Source: Verrucomicrobium sp. (GTDB lineage Bacteria; Verrucomicrobiota; Verrucomicrobiia; Methylacidiphilales; GAS474). Taken from it: a stretch of 64,000 nt of DNA. The notes beneath the pieces were generated by a model, which ran no database searches, was not told the origin of the DNA, and saw only the letters and a program-made list of their open reading frames with translations. Position numbers and translations under genes: made by a program. The stretch is from contig JAPWJX010000004.1 of assembly GCA_028283855.1 (NCBI GenBank), positions 97,394 to 161,393 of the forward strand, written 5' to 3'. This document shows positions 50,468-58,914 of this stretch, in pieces; the first letter of the stretch is position 1; every line of letters starts with the position of its first letter.

Positions 50468-50600
50468 AGAAAGCCGCCAGCCCCATGATGAAGCCGGGGA
50501 TGCCCGTCCCTTTCAGGTGGGCAGGATCAGAAATCCGGCGACCGAGCCGACGTTGACCACCGCCCCGTGCCCGCGTTTTACCATGCGGGGCGGGAAGGCG
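50447..50600 (-). pseudogene. Degenerate SDR gene fragments (duplicate of the gene at 51349)
   Basis: Three blocks match the intact SDR gene downstream. 50447-50500 corresponds to its 3' end (residues around GFVMGLAAFFTNAA; here GFIMGLAAFFTNAA). 50501-50515 corresponds to about 51638-51653. 50517-50590 corresponds to about 51719-51795 (MVKRGHGAVVNVGSVAGF here versus MVRRGRGTVVNVGSVAGF). The joins suggest internal deletions between short direct repeats such as GCGCGGC. The frame is broken, so this is a pseudogene from a local duplication. Confidence 0.8.
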
Positions 50601-50663
50601 GAGAGGTTGGTTTTTGTCTCCTTTTTTGCCATACCATGGCATGCGTAATGCTGGTTTCCTCTC

Positions 50664-51014
50664 ATGAAGATCACTCCAGCGCAGGTCCAGGATGCGACGC
50701 AGCAGGTAGACGCCAACGGGGGCCGTGAGCGCGGCGTTTTCCAGAAGCTCAAGGAGAACTTTTTGGACAACATGCGTGACGGAGATGAGGTTCGAAAGCT
50801 TGCCTACGGCGTCGGCTTGGCCGGAGCGGTGGCTGGAATCTACGCCACGCCGATCGGCTGGGGCGTGACGGCGGGAGCTGGATTGGTGGCGGTGGGCTCC
50901 AAAGCGGCGGAAGCCTATCCCCACATGCGGCGCGCGATCGGGAGGATGGAGCACCGGCACTCCCTGGGTCTTCCCCTCCTTCAGCGGCCGCCGGAATCGG
51001 CCCAGGAGCGCTGA
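50664..51014 (+). CDS. Small protein with Gly/Ala-rich hydrophobic hairpin
   Basis: A 116-residue protein with a basic, helical N-terminal half (KLKENFLDNMRDGDEVRKL) and a central hydrophobic Gly/Ala-rich stretch (about residues 47-82, containing AYGVGLAGAVAGIYATP and GWGVTAGAGLVAV). This could insert in a membrane as a helical hairpin with glycine-zipper spacing. The C-terminus is basic. The ATG overlaps nothing upstream, while its stop overlaps the next start (TGATG). I do not recognise the family. The small-membrane-protein/companion arrangement resembles toxin-immunity or bacteriocin-like pairs, but no motif supports that. Confidence 0.55.
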   Translation: MKITPAQVQDATQQVDANGGRERGVFQKLKENFLDNMRDGDEVRKLAYGVGLAGAVAGIYATPIGWGVTAGAGLVAVGSKAAEAYPHMRRAIGRMEHRHSLGLPLLQRPPESAQER

Positions 51015-51352
51015 TGGCTTCCCTGCCTAAGGAAGGCGCCGCGGGCGCTGATTGGGTGGCGGACGAGTCCGTGCCGGAAATCGTCCGGCTGGAATATGCG
51101 GCCACGCTGGAAGCGTTCCGCAGCGGCAAGCGTTCTGAAGCCTACTCGCACCTGGCCGCCGTCCTGGAGCATTACTGCCAGACGCAGGAAGATTTGCCGC
51201 CGCCGGTGGAGGAGCTTTACACGAGTATCCTGCTCGCCGACGCCACGCAGGAAGGGGAGCCTTTTCTGAAGGAGATCCTGGGGGAGGAAAAAGCCGCCGT
51301 CTTCCTGGAAGCCCTGGAAGCGGCGAAGAAAAAAGGCGAAAAAGGCGCTTAG
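51014..51352 (+). CDS. Small acidic protein paired with the 50664 gene
   Basis: A 112-residue acidic, helical protein, paralogous to the N-terminal product at 49877: VPEIVRLEYAATLEAFRSG, then EAYSHLAAVLEHYCQTQEDLP. Its C-terminal helix (KAAVFLEALEAAKKKG) resembles the interrupted continuation of the other copy. The start overlaps the 50664 stop (TGATG), so the pair is translationally coupled. The end overlaps the convergent SDR gene by 4 bp. Its family and function are unknown. Confidence 0.6.
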   Translation: MASLPKEGAAGADWVADESVPEIVRLEYAATLEAFRSGKRSEAYSHLAAVLEHYCQTQEDLPPPVEELYTSILLADATQEGEPFLKEILGEEKAAVFLEALEAAKKKGEKGA

Positions 51353-52182
51353 GACGCCTTCCGCTGCGCGCGGCACTGGGCCACGGTGGTCCGGTAGGCC
51401 AGGCGGCGCAGCCAGAGCGGCGCGGCGTTCGTGAAGAAGGCCGCCAGCCCCATGACGAAGCCGGGGGTGATTCGCAAATTTCCTTTTTCCGCCGCGCGGA
51501 GCGATTCGGCCACCGCCTGCCCCGCCGGGACGCGCGTGATGCGCGGCGAGCCCATGGCGCGGCCCGCGCCGGGCGTGCGGTAGGCGACCTCTGAAAACTC
51601 CGTGGGCACCGGTCCGGGGCAGACGGCGGTGACGGTGACGCCCGTCCCTTTCAATTCCCAGGCCAGGGCCTCCGAAAAGCTGTTCACGTAGGCCTTGGTC
51701 GCCGCGTAGACGGCGAAGGTGGGCAGGGCCAGGAATCCGGCGACCGAGCCGACGTTGACGACGGTGCCGCGCCCGCGCCGCACCATGCCCGGCAGGAGGG
51801 CGCGGGTCAGTACGGTGAGGGCTTCCACGTTGACGCGCAGCATGGCGTCCAGCCGTTCCGGGGCGGCGGTTTCAAAGAGGCCGATGTCCCCCAGGCCCGC
51901 GTTATTCACCAGCAGGTCGGGGCGGAGGCCCGCCTCCTCCAGCATGCCGCCCAGGGCGGCGACGGAGGGCGGGTCGGCCAGGTCGGCGGTGAAGGTGTGG
52001 AGGGTCAGGGCCGGGTGGGCGGCTTTCAGTTCCCCGGCCAGCGCGGCCAGGCGGTCGGCCCGGCGCGCGGTGAGGATGAGGATGCCGCCCTCCAGGCGGG
52101 GAGCCAGCTGCCGGGCGAATTCCGCGCCCAACCCGGCGGAGGCGCCGGTCAGGAGCGCGGTCCAACCGGCGAAGCGGCTCAT
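51349..52182 (-). CDS. Short-chain dehydrogenase/reductase
   Basis: A 277-residue classical SDR. The cofactor motif is TGASAGLGAEFARQLA near the N-terminus, NNAG in LLVNNAGLG, and the catalytic residues Ser-Tyr-Lys in VNVGSVAGF and YAATKAYVNSF. A C-terminal segment PGFVMGLAAFFTNAA follows, typical of SDRs acting on lipid-like substrates such as the DltE/YqjQ group. Substrate is unknown. It starts directly after pyk on the minus strand and converges on the small-gene pair. A decayed partial copy lies 0.8 kb away at 50447-50600. Confidence 0.92.
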   Translation of the reverse strand: MSRFAGWTALLTGASAGLGAEFARQLAPRLEGGILILTARRADRLAALAGELKAAHPALTLHTFTADLADPPSVAALGGMLEEAGLRPDLLVNNAGLGDIGLFETAAPERLDAMLRVNVEALTVLTRALLPGMVRRGRGTVVNVGSVAGFLALPTFAVYAATKAYVNSFSEALAWELKGTGVTVTAVCPGPVPTEFSEVAYRTPGAGRAMGSPRITRVPAGQAVAESLRAAEKGNLRITPGFVMGLAAFFTNAAPLWLRRLAYRTTVAQCRAQRKAS

Positions 52183-53586
52183 TTACTTGATGATGTGGAG
52201 CTGGACGGAGTCGACGCGCTGGCCCTGGATCTGCATGTCGGTGACGAAGACGAGCTTGTCCCCCGGCTTCACCAGGTTGCGGGTGCGCAGCAGCTTCTCG
52301 GCGGCGATGACGGTGTCCTGCGGCGCTTCCGGGAAGGGGAGCTGGAAGGGGCGGACGGCGTAGTTGAGGGTCAGGCTGCGGCAGACGCCCTCTTCCGGCG
52401 TGAAGGCGTAGATGAGGGAGCACTTCGGCCGCATGCTGGCCGTGTTGGCGGCGAGCATGCCGGTGCGGGTGAAGACGCAGATGGCGGTGGCGCCCGCCGC
52501 GTCCGCCAGGCGGACGGCGGCGGAGACGACGCGCTGGGAGTCGGTCGTCGGCACGATGCCGTCCGGGTAGCCCGCGCCGCCGCTGCGCTCGGTGCGCTCG
52601 GCGATGCGGTTGAGCACCTCGACGCATTCGAGGGGGTAGGCGCCGACGGTCGACTCGCCGGAGAGCATGACGGAGTCGGCCTGCTCGAAGACGGCGTTGG
52701 CCACGTCGGTGATCTCGGCGCGGGTCGGCATCGGGTTCTGGATCATGCTTTCCAGCATGTGGGTGGCCACGATGACGGTCTTGAACTGCTGGATGCAGGC
52801 TTTGACGATGCGGCGCTGGATGATGGGCAGCTCCTCGTAGGGAACTTCGATGCCCAGGTCGCCGCGGGCGACCATGACGCCGTCGGAGGCCTCGATGATC
52901 TCGTTGAGGTTCTTGACCGCCTGGTGGTCCTCCACCTTGGAGATGATGCGGACGCGTTCTGCCCCCTTGGTGGTGAGGAGCTGGCGCAGGGTCTGGACGT
53001 CGTTGGCCTCGCGGACGAAGGAGAGGGCGATGTAGTCGATGCCGCACTCCAGGCCCAGGTCGATGTCGTTCAGGTCCTTGGTGGTGAGGGCGGGGAGGTT
53101 CACCTTCACGCCGGGGAGGTTCACGTGGCGGCGGCTGCTCATCACGCCGGGGGTGAGGACTTCGCAGTGGAGAACGTCCTTTTCCTTGGAAAGGGCCTTC
53201 ATGCGGATGACGCCGCTGTCGACCAGGACGACGTCGCCGATGGAGATGTCGTCGATGAAGTCGTCATAGTTGATGCTGACGTGGAGGCCTTCCGCCTTGG
53301 CGCCGCGCACGGTGAAGGCGAATTTGTCGCCCGCCTTCAGGGTGATCTTTTCCGCCAGTTCGCCGGTGCGGATTTCCGGCCCCTGGGTGTCCAGGAGGAG
53401 GCCGACGTGGAGGCCCAGCTCCGCGCTGATGGCGCGGATGTCCTTGGTGACGCGGCGCACGGTGTCGTACTTCGCGTGGGACATGTTGATGCGGAAGATG
53501 TTCACACCCGCCTGCATGAGCTGGCGGAGGCGTTCGGGGGACTCGGAGACGGGGCCGAGGGTGGCGATGATTTTGGTGCGGCGCAT
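52183..53586 (-). CDS. pyk: Pyruvate kinase
   Basis: A 467-residue glycolytic kinase forming pyruvate and ATP from PEP. Motifs are IIATLGPVSESPERLRQLM at the N-terminus, NMSHA, the catalytic SKVEDHQAV region and MVARGDLGIEVPYEELP, plus the metal/PEP-binding TRAEITDVANAVFEQAD. The length is normal with no extra C-terminal PEP-binding domain. It lies 5 bp after aspS and directly before the SDR gene, in the minus-strand run hisS-aspS-pyk-SDR. Confidence 0.97.
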   Translation of the reverse strand: MRRTKIIATLGPVSESPERLRQLMQAGVNIFRINMSHAKYDTVRRVTKDIRAISAELGLHVGLLLDTQGPEIRTGELAEKITLKAGDKFAFTVRGAKAEGLHVSINYDDFIDDISIGDVVLVDSGVIRMKALSKEKDVLHCEVLTPGVMSSRRHVNLPGVKVNLPALTTKDLNDIDLGLECGIDYIALSFVREANDVQTLRQLLTTKGAERVRIISKVEDHQAVKNLNEIIEASDGVMVARGDLGIEVPYEELPIIQRRIVKACIQQFKTVIVATHMLESMIQNPMPTRAEITDVANAVFEQADSVMLSGESTVGAYPLECVEVLNRIAERTERSGGAGYPDGIVPTTDSQRVVSAAVRLADAAGATAICVFTRTGMLAANTASMRPKCSLIYAFTPEEGVCRSLTLNYAVRPFQLPFPEAPQDTVIAAEKLLRTRNLVKPGDKLVFVTDMQIQGQRVDSVQLHIIK

Positions 53587-53591
53587 GGAGA

Positions 53592-55355
53592 TTATACTTT
53601 CGTTTGGATGTGCAGCTCCTTGAGCTGCCGGGGGGTGGCGGGAGAGGGGGCGTTCATGAGCAGGTCGCGGCCGTTCTGGGCCATGGGGAAGGCGATGACC
53701 TCCCGGATGCTCGATTCCCCGGAGAGGAGCATGAGGATGCGGTCGATGCCGGGCGCGTTGCCGCCGTGGGGCGGGGCGCCGTGCTTGAAGGCGTTGATCA
53801 TGCCGCCGAAGCGGGCGTCGACCACGGAGGGATCGTAGCCCGCGATGGCGAAGGCCTTGTACATGATTTCCGGCACGTGGTTGCGGATGGCGCCGGAGGA
53901 GACCTCGTAGCCGTTGCAGACCAGGTCGTATTGGTAGGCCAGGAGGGTCAGGGGGTCCTGCTTCTCCAGGGCTTCCATGCCGCCCTGGGGCATGGAGAAG
54001 GGGTTGTGGGAGAACTCGACGGCGCGCGTCTCCTCGTTGAACTCGTACATCGGGAAGTCGACGATCCAGGCGAATTTGTAGATGTCCTTTTCCCCGACGC
54101 CGAGCTGCTCGGCGATTTTCACGCGCATGGCGCCGAGGACCTTGGCGGCCTTCGCCTCATTCGCGTCGGCGGAGAAGAAGAGGACCGATTTGCCGCCCGC
54201 CAGGGCCTTGATGGCTTCCGCGGCGGCGCCGGTCATGAACTTGGCCACGGGGCCGGTCAGCTCGCCGTTCTCCACTTTCACGTAGGCCAGGCCGGGTGCG
54301 CCGAGCTTCTTGGCCTCTTCCTGGAGGGCGTCGAACCAGGAGCGGGGCTGGTCGAAGGCCTGCGGAAAGGCCATGGCGCGGACGGTCTTGCCCGCGAAGG
54401 CCTTAAAGTCGCTCTGGGCGAAGTGGGCGGTCAGGTCGGTGATCTCGACCGGGATGCGGAGGTCGGGCTTGTCGGTGCCGTACTTCAGGAGCGATTCCTT
54501 GTAGGGAATGCGGAGGAACTTGCCGCCGACGTCGTTGATCTTCCACTCCGGCTTGAATTCCTGGAAGAGGGGGACGAAGAGCGCCTCCATGGCGGCGAAG
54601 ACGTCGTCCTGGGTGACGAAGCTCATCTCCACGTCGAGCTGGTAGAATTCGCCCGGGGTGCGGTCGGCGCGGCCGTCCTCGTCCCGGAAGCAGGGGGCGA
54701 TCTGGAAGTAGCGGTCGAAGCCCGCGACCATGAGGAGCTGCTTGAACTGCTGCGGCGCCTGGGGCAGGGCGTAGAACTCCCCCGGGTAGATGCGGGAGGG
54801 GACCAGGAAGTCCCGCGCGCCTTCCGGGGAGGAGGAGGTGAGGATGGGGGTCTGGAATTCCAGGAAGCCCAGGTCGATCATCCGGCGGCGGATGCTGGAG
54901 ATGACCTTGGAGCGCAGCACGATCGTCTCGTGCAGCTTGGAGCGGCGGAGGTCCAGGAAACGGTATTTGAGGCGGGTTTCCTCCGGGGTGATGTCTTCCG
55001 GGAAAACGTTCATCGGCAGCGGCTCGCACGCGCCGAGGACTTCGTAGCCGCTCACCTCCACCTCCACCTCGCCGGTGGCCAGGGCGGGGTTGAGGGTCCC
55101 TTCCGGGCGGTGGCGGACCTGGCCGTCCACCTGGATGACGGTCTCCTTCTGCAGGTGGGAGAGGGCGTCCTGGAAGGGGGCGCTGGGCGGGATGACGACC
55201 TGGGTGACGCCGTGGTGGTCGCGCAGGTCGATGAAGAGGACGCCGCCCAAGTCGCGCTTGTTATGGATCCAGCCCGCCAGGCGGACGGTCTCCCCGGCGT
55301 TTCCGGCGCGCAGGGCGTTGCAATGATGGGTGCGGTACATGGAGGGGGCCGACAT
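53592..55355 (-). CDS. aspS: Aspartyl-tRNA synthetase
   Basis: A 587-residue class IIb synthetase. It has an N-terminal OB-fold anticodon-binding domain ([23 protein letters not shown]), class II motif 2 ([16 protein letters not shown]), a bacterial GAD insertion (about residues 285-420) and motif 3 (GIDRILMLL). Gln/Asp discrimination between the bacterial aspartyl and aspartyl/asparaginyl types cannot be settled by eye. The ATG at 55355 overlaps the hisS stop (TAATG); a second Met five codons later is an alternative start. Confidence 0.96.
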   Translation of the reverse strand: MSAPSMYRTHHCNALRAGNAGETVRLAGWIHNKRDLGGVLFIDLRDHHGVTQVVIPPSAPFQDALSHLQKETVIQVDGQVRHRPEGTLNPALATGEVEVEVSGYEVLGACEPLPMNVFPEDITPEETRLKYRFLDLRRSKLHETIVLRSKVISSIRRRMIDLGFLEFQTPILTSSSPEGARDFLVPSRIYPGEFYALPQAPQQFKQLLMVAGFDRYFQIAPCFRDEDGRADRTPGEFYQLDVEMSFVTQDDVFAAMEALFVPLFQEFKPEWKINDVGGKFLRIPYKESLLKYGTDKPDLRIPVEITDLTAHFAQSDFKAFAGKTVRAMAFPQAFDQPRSWFDALQEEAKKLGAPGLAYVKVENGELTGPVAKFMTGAAAEAIKALAGGKSVLFFSADANEAKAAKVLGAMRVKIAEQLGVGEKDIYKFAWIVDFPMYEFNEETRAVEFSHNPFSMPQGGMEALEKQDPLTLLAYQYDLVCNGYEVSSGAIRNHVPEIMYKAFAIAGYDPSVVDARFGGMINAFKHGAPPHGGNAPGIDRILMLLSGESSIREVIAFPMAQNGRDLLMNAPSPATPRQLKELHIQTKV

Positions 55356-56593
55356 TAGGGGAGGAGCGCCGGGGGCGGCAAGGCTTCCCGCAGGGAGGCG
55401 CGGGGCACCTCTTTTTGCGTCCGGGCGGCCAGGTCCTTCACTTCGACGAGGCCCTGCTCCGTCTTGGCGTCGACGATGACGGCGCAGCGGGCGCCGCGCT
55501 GCTCGGCCGCCTCGAACTGTTTGCGCACCTTGGCGTCGGGGGAAAGGGAGTAGTCGACGGACCAGCCCGCTTCCCGCAGTTCCTGGACGAGGCCCAGGGC
55601 GGCGGGGCGGTAGGCCTCGTCCGGGACGACGACGTAGACGTCGCACGAGGCGGGCGCCTCGGAAAGGAGGCCGCGTTCCTTGAGCAGGTCGGTCAGGACG
55701 ACGTCCCCCATGCCGAAGCCGATGGCGGGCAGGGGCGCGTCGCCCAGCTTGGAGAGGAGGTCGTCATAGCGGCCGCCGCCCGCGATGGCGCGGAAGGCGC
55801 CCTTGCGGTCGAAGGCCTCGAAGACGACGCCGGTGTAGTAGGCCAGGCCGCGGACGATGCGGAAGTCGACCTTGGCGTAGCCGCCCAGGCCGCGCGCGGC
55901 CAGCCCGGCGCTGATGTCGGAAAGGGGCTGCCAGGCCGCGCCGTTTTCCAGGACGTCGAAGACTTCCTCCGGCTTGAGGCCGACGGAGGCGAGGCGCTCG
56001 GCGATCTTTTCCTTCGGCTCCCGCTCGGACTTGTCGATGGCCTGGAAGACCTCGTACCAGTCCTTTTCCGGCACGGCGCGGGCGGTGAGGAAATCGGTCC
56101 AGAAGCGGCGGTCGCTCAGGCGGATGACGAAGTCTTCCTCCGTCAGGCCCAGGCCGCGCAGCGTGTCGATGAGGAGGGCGATCAGCTCGACGTCGGCCTC
56201 CGTGCCGCCCTCGCCCAGGATGTCGCAGTTGAGCTGGAAGTGCTCCCGCAGGCGGCCCTTTTGGGTCCGCTCATAGCGGAAGACCTGGGGGATGGAGAAC
56301 CACTTCAGCGGCTTGCGCAGCTGCTGGTGCCGGGCGGCGACCATGCGGGCCAGGGTGGGCGTCATCTCCGCGCGGAGGGCCACGGCGCGCTCCCCCTTGT
56401 CGACGAAGTGGTAGAGCTGGCCGACCAGCTCGTCTCCCGACTTCTTCTGGTAGAGCTCCAGCGGTTCGAGGGGCGGGCCGTCGTATTCGACGAAGCCGTA
56501 TCGGCGGGCCGTCTTCCGCCAGCGACTGACCAGCGCGTGGCGGAAGGCGAAGTCTTCCGGATAAAAGTCCCGGAAGCCGGGAAGGGACTGCAC
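55355..56593 (-). CDS. hisS: Histidyl-tRNA synthetase
   Basis: A 412-residue class II synthetase charging tRNA-His. Motif 1 contains [13 protein letters not shown], followed by the histidine-binding loop region ([11 protein letters not shown]), motif 2 ([17 protein letters not shown]) and HisA-type signatures [14 protein letters not shown] and GGRYDDL, then the C-terminal anticodon domain. It precedes aspS with a TAATG overlap, a frequent bacterial hisS-aspS arrangement. It starts 9 bp after the IHF/HU gene. Confidence 0.96.
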   Translation of the reverse strand: MQSLPGFRDFYPEDFAFRHALVSRWRKTARRYGFVEYDGPPLEPLELYQKKSGDELVGQLYHFVDKGERAVALRAEMTPTLARMVAARHQQLRKPLKWFSIPQVFRYERTQKGRLREHFQLNCDILGEGGTEADVELIALLIDTLRGLGLTEEDFVIRLSDRRFWTDFLTARAVPEKDWYEVFQAIDKSEREPKEKIAERLASVGLKPEEVFDVLENGAAWQPLSDISAGLAARGLGGYAKVDFRIVRGLAYYTGVVFEAFDRKGAFRAIAGGGRYDDLLSKLGDAPLPAIGFGMGDVVLTDLLKERGLLSEAPASCDVYVVVPDEAYRPAALGLVQELREAGWSVDYSLSPDAKVRKQFEAAEQRGARCAVIVDAKTEQGLVEVKDLAARTQKEVPRASLREALPPPALLP

Positions 56594-56602
56594 TACCGGA
56601 CC

Positions 56603-56929
56603 TTAGGCCTTGGGAGACTGCTCGGCGGCCATCGTCTCCGTGAGCTTGGAGAGCATGGCCTTGAGTTCCTTGCCGGGCTTGAACTTGATGACGGCGCGGG
56701 GCGGGATGAGGATGTCCTTTTCCGGCTTGTTCGGGTTGCGGCCGACGCGCGCCTTGCGCATCTTCACCTCGAAGACGCCGAAGTTGCGCAGCTCGATGGT
56801 CTGGCCCTTGGCCATGCTTTCCGCAAAGGAGTCGAGGAGCTTCTGGACGACTTTCATCACCTCTTGTTGGACGAGGCCGGTCTCGTCACTGATGCGCACC
56901 ACTAAATCTCTTTTGGTCAGGTTGCTCAT
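56603..56929 (-). CDS. IHF/HU-family DNA-binding protein
   Basis: A 108-residue nucleoid protein. The family signature is RNFGVFEVKMRKARVGRNPNKPEKDILIPPRAVIKFKPG, with the DNA-inserting Pro in GRNPNKP. The C-terminal tail after about residue 92 is slightly longer than usual. It resembles IHF-alpha more than HU but the distinction is not certain. The ATG at 56929 matches the family start; a TTG two codons upstream is less likely. It heads the minus run with hisS, aspS and pyk, divergent from metG across 72 bp. Confidence 0.93.
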   Translation of the reverse strand: MSNLTKRDLVVRISDETGLVQQEVMKVVQKLLDSFAESMAKGQTIELRNFGVFEVKMRKARVGRNPNKPEKDILIPPRAVIKFKPGKELKAMLSKLTETMAAEQSPKA

Positions 56930-56964
56930 AGTCAAACGCTTATGAAGTCCGATCCGCCGGGGGA

Positions 56965-56991
56965 TTGCAAGCTATAAAAAAAGCGTATTAT
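56965..56991 (+). promoter_or_regulatory. metG promoter candidate
   Basis: TTGCAA (56965-56970) and TATTAT (56986-56991) with a 15-bp spacer. The predicted start lies near 56998, leaving only about 4 nt of leader before the metG ATG at 57002, so a leaderless mRNA is possible. The 72-bp interval is shared with the divergent IHF/HU gene. Confidence 0.45.
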
Positions 56992-57001
56992 CTCCCTGCC
57001 C

Positions 57002-58510
57002 ATGCCCCCCCGCTATTTCCTGACGACGGCCATCGATTACGTCAACGGCCGGCCCCATCTGGGCCACGCCTATGAGAAGATCCTGGCCGACGTCCTGGTC
57101 CGCTACCATCGGAGCCTGGGGGAGGAGGTCTTTTTCCTGACCGGCGTCGACGAGCACGGGCAAAAGGTCCAGCAATCGGCCCAGGCAAAGGGGATGGCCC
57201 CCCAGGCCTTCTGCGACGGGATGAGCGCCCATTTCCGCTCCCTCTGGGAGAAGCTGGGCCTCTCCTTCGACCGCTTCGTCCGGACGACCGACGCCGCCCA
57301 CAAGGAGGTGGTCCGCCGCTTCCTCCAGCAGCTCCACGACAAGGGGGAGATCTATTTCAAGGAGCACGAGGGCTTCTACAGCACGCGGCAGGAGCAGTTC
57401 GTCACGGAAAAGGACATGGTCGACGGCCAGTGGCCGGAGATCTTCGGCGAGGTCGTCCGCACGAAGGAGCCGAATTACTTCTTCAAGCTTTCCCAATACC
57501 AGGACTGGCTGCGCGATTACGTGCAGAGCCATCCCGAGTTCGTCTTCCCCTCCTTCCGCCGGAACGAGGTGCTGGCCGCCCTGGAAAAGCCCCTGGGAGA
57601 CCTCTGCATTTCCCGGCCGAAGAGCCGCCTGGAATGGGGAATCCCGCTTCCCTTCGACGAGGACTACGTCACCTACGTCTGGTTCGACGCCCTCATCAAC
57701 TACATCTCCTACGCCGACTACGATAAGCCCGATTCGAAGTGGCCGGCCGACGTCCACGTCATCGGCAAGGACATCCTGGTCCCCGCCCATGCCGTCTACT
57801 GGCCGATCATGCTCAAGGCGCTGGGGCAGGAACTGCCGAAGCAGCTCCTCGTCCACGGCTGGTGGATGAACCGCGGGGCGAAGATGAGCAAGTCGGTGGG
57901 CAACGTCATCGACCCGGAGCCCTACATCGAGAAATTCGGCGCCGACGCCCTCCGCTACTTCGTCATGCGGGAGATGGTCTTGGGCCAGGACGCCGACTTT
58001 ACCGACGAGCGGCTCCTCCAGCGTTACCAGAGCGACCTGGGCAACGACCTGGGGAACCTGGTGCAGCGCTCCCTCTCCATGATCCACCGCTACCGGCAGG
58101 GCGTCGTCCCCGCCGTGGCGTGCGACGCCGGCCTGGCGGACGAGGCCCCCGTGGCCGCCTACAAGGAAGCGATGGCCACCGGCCAGACCCACCTGGCCCT
58201 CCAGGCCGTCTGGCAGCTGGTGCAGAAGGCCAACCAATACGTGGAGCAGACCGCCCCGTGGAAGCTGGCGAAGGAGGAGGCGAACGCCGCCCAGCTCGAC
58301 ACCGTGCTGGCCAGCCTGGCGGAAACCGTCCGCCGTTTGGCCATCCTCATCGGCGCGGTGCTGCCGGAGACGTCGGCAAAGATCTTCGCCCAGCTCGGCC
58401 TTCCCGCCGAGACGCTGCTGGAAAAGGCGGCCTGCGGGACGAGCCTCCACGGCCGCACCCTGGGCCAGCCCCAGCCCCTCTTCCCCCGGCTGGAAGAGCC
58501 GAAGGCCTAG
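57002..58510 (+). CDS. metG: Methionyl-tRNA synthetase
   Basis: A 502-residue class I synthetase. The HIGH-like motif is in VNGRPHLGHAYEKILADV and KMSKS in GAKMSKSVGN. The connective-peptide zinc knuckle is absent: the region around FYSTRQEQFVTEKDM has no Cys pair, so this is the zinc-free type. It also lacks the C-terminal Trbp111 tRNA-binding domain. It is divergent from the IHF/HU gene. Its last 4 bp overlap the convergent hypothetical gene on the minus strand. Confidence 0.96.
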   Translation: MPPRYFLTTAIDYVNGRPHLGHAYEKILADVLVRYHRSLGEEVFFLTGVDEHGQKVQQSAQAKGMAPQAFCDGMSAHFRSLWEKLGLSFDRFVRTTDAAHKEVVRRFLQQLHDKGEIYFKEHEGFYSTRQEQFVTEKDMVDGQWPEIFGEVVRTKEPNYFFKLSQYQDWLRDYVQSHPEFVFPSFRRNEVLAALEKPLGDLCISRPKSRLEWGIPLPFDEDYVTYVWFDALINYISYADYDKPDSKWPADVHVIGKDILVPAHAVYWPIMLKALGQELPKQLLVHGWWMNRGAKMSKSVGNVIDPEPYIEKFGADALRYFVMREMVLGQDADFTDERLLQRYQSDLGNDLGNLVQRSLSMIHRYRQGVVPAVACDAGLADEAPVAAYKEAMATGQTHLALQAVWQLVQKANQYVEQTAPWKLAKEEANAAQLDTVLASLAETVRRLAILIGAVLPETSAKIFAQLGLPAETLLEKAACGTSLHGRTLGQPQPLFPRLEEPKA

Positions 58511-58893
58511 GCCTGTTCCGGTGCGGCATGCGCGCGGACGGCCATCTCGTCGAGGCGCGCGGCGTATTCGGGGGCGTGGCGGAAGCTGTGGGCCACCTCG
58601 GCCAGGATTTCCTTCCCCTCCGGACCTTGGAGGCTTTCCAGGGTCTGGATCAGGGCGGCTCCGGCGGCCAGGGAGGTTTCGTTGCGGGCGGGCGCGGCCA
58701 CGGCGTCGCGGACGGTCTTGCCCAGGAAGTAGACGAAATCGCGCCGGGTGCCGCGGATCGGGCCTTCGCCCAGGACGGGCAGGTCGACGGCGACGGGCCG
58801 TCCGGCGGCGGCGTCGAGGATCTGGCTTTCCGTGGGGCGGGGCAGGCCGCCCAGGAAGAGGACGCCGTCTTTGAGAAGGGCGGATTGGCTCAT
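58507..58893 (-). CDS. Hypothetical protein, small
   Basis: A 128-residue soluble protein, Ala/Leu/Glu-rich, with no signal peptide or recognised motif. The N-terminal half contains short beta-like strands (LKDGVLFLGGLP, VAVDLPVLGEGP) and the C-terminal half is helical (AALIQTLESLQGPEGKEILAEVAHSF). It converges on metG with a 4-bp overlap and lies 21 bp downstream of the ATG-oriented amidase gene's end. Codon use is normal. I do not recognise a family. Confidence 0.6.
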   Translation of the reverse strand: MSQSALLKDGVLFLGGLPRPTESQILDAAAGRPVAVDLPVLGEGPIRGTRRDFVYFLGKTVRDAVAAPARNETSLAAGAALIQTLESLQGPEGKEILAEVAHSFRHAPEYAARLDEMAVRAHAAPEQA

Positions 58894-58914
58894 GGTTTCT
58901 TCTGTAGAATTCGG

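Noticed and set aside
50289..50960. Intact minus-strand gene in the SDR remnant region
   Set aside because: Its SDR-like pieces are in different frames and out of contact, so it is a remnant, not a gene.
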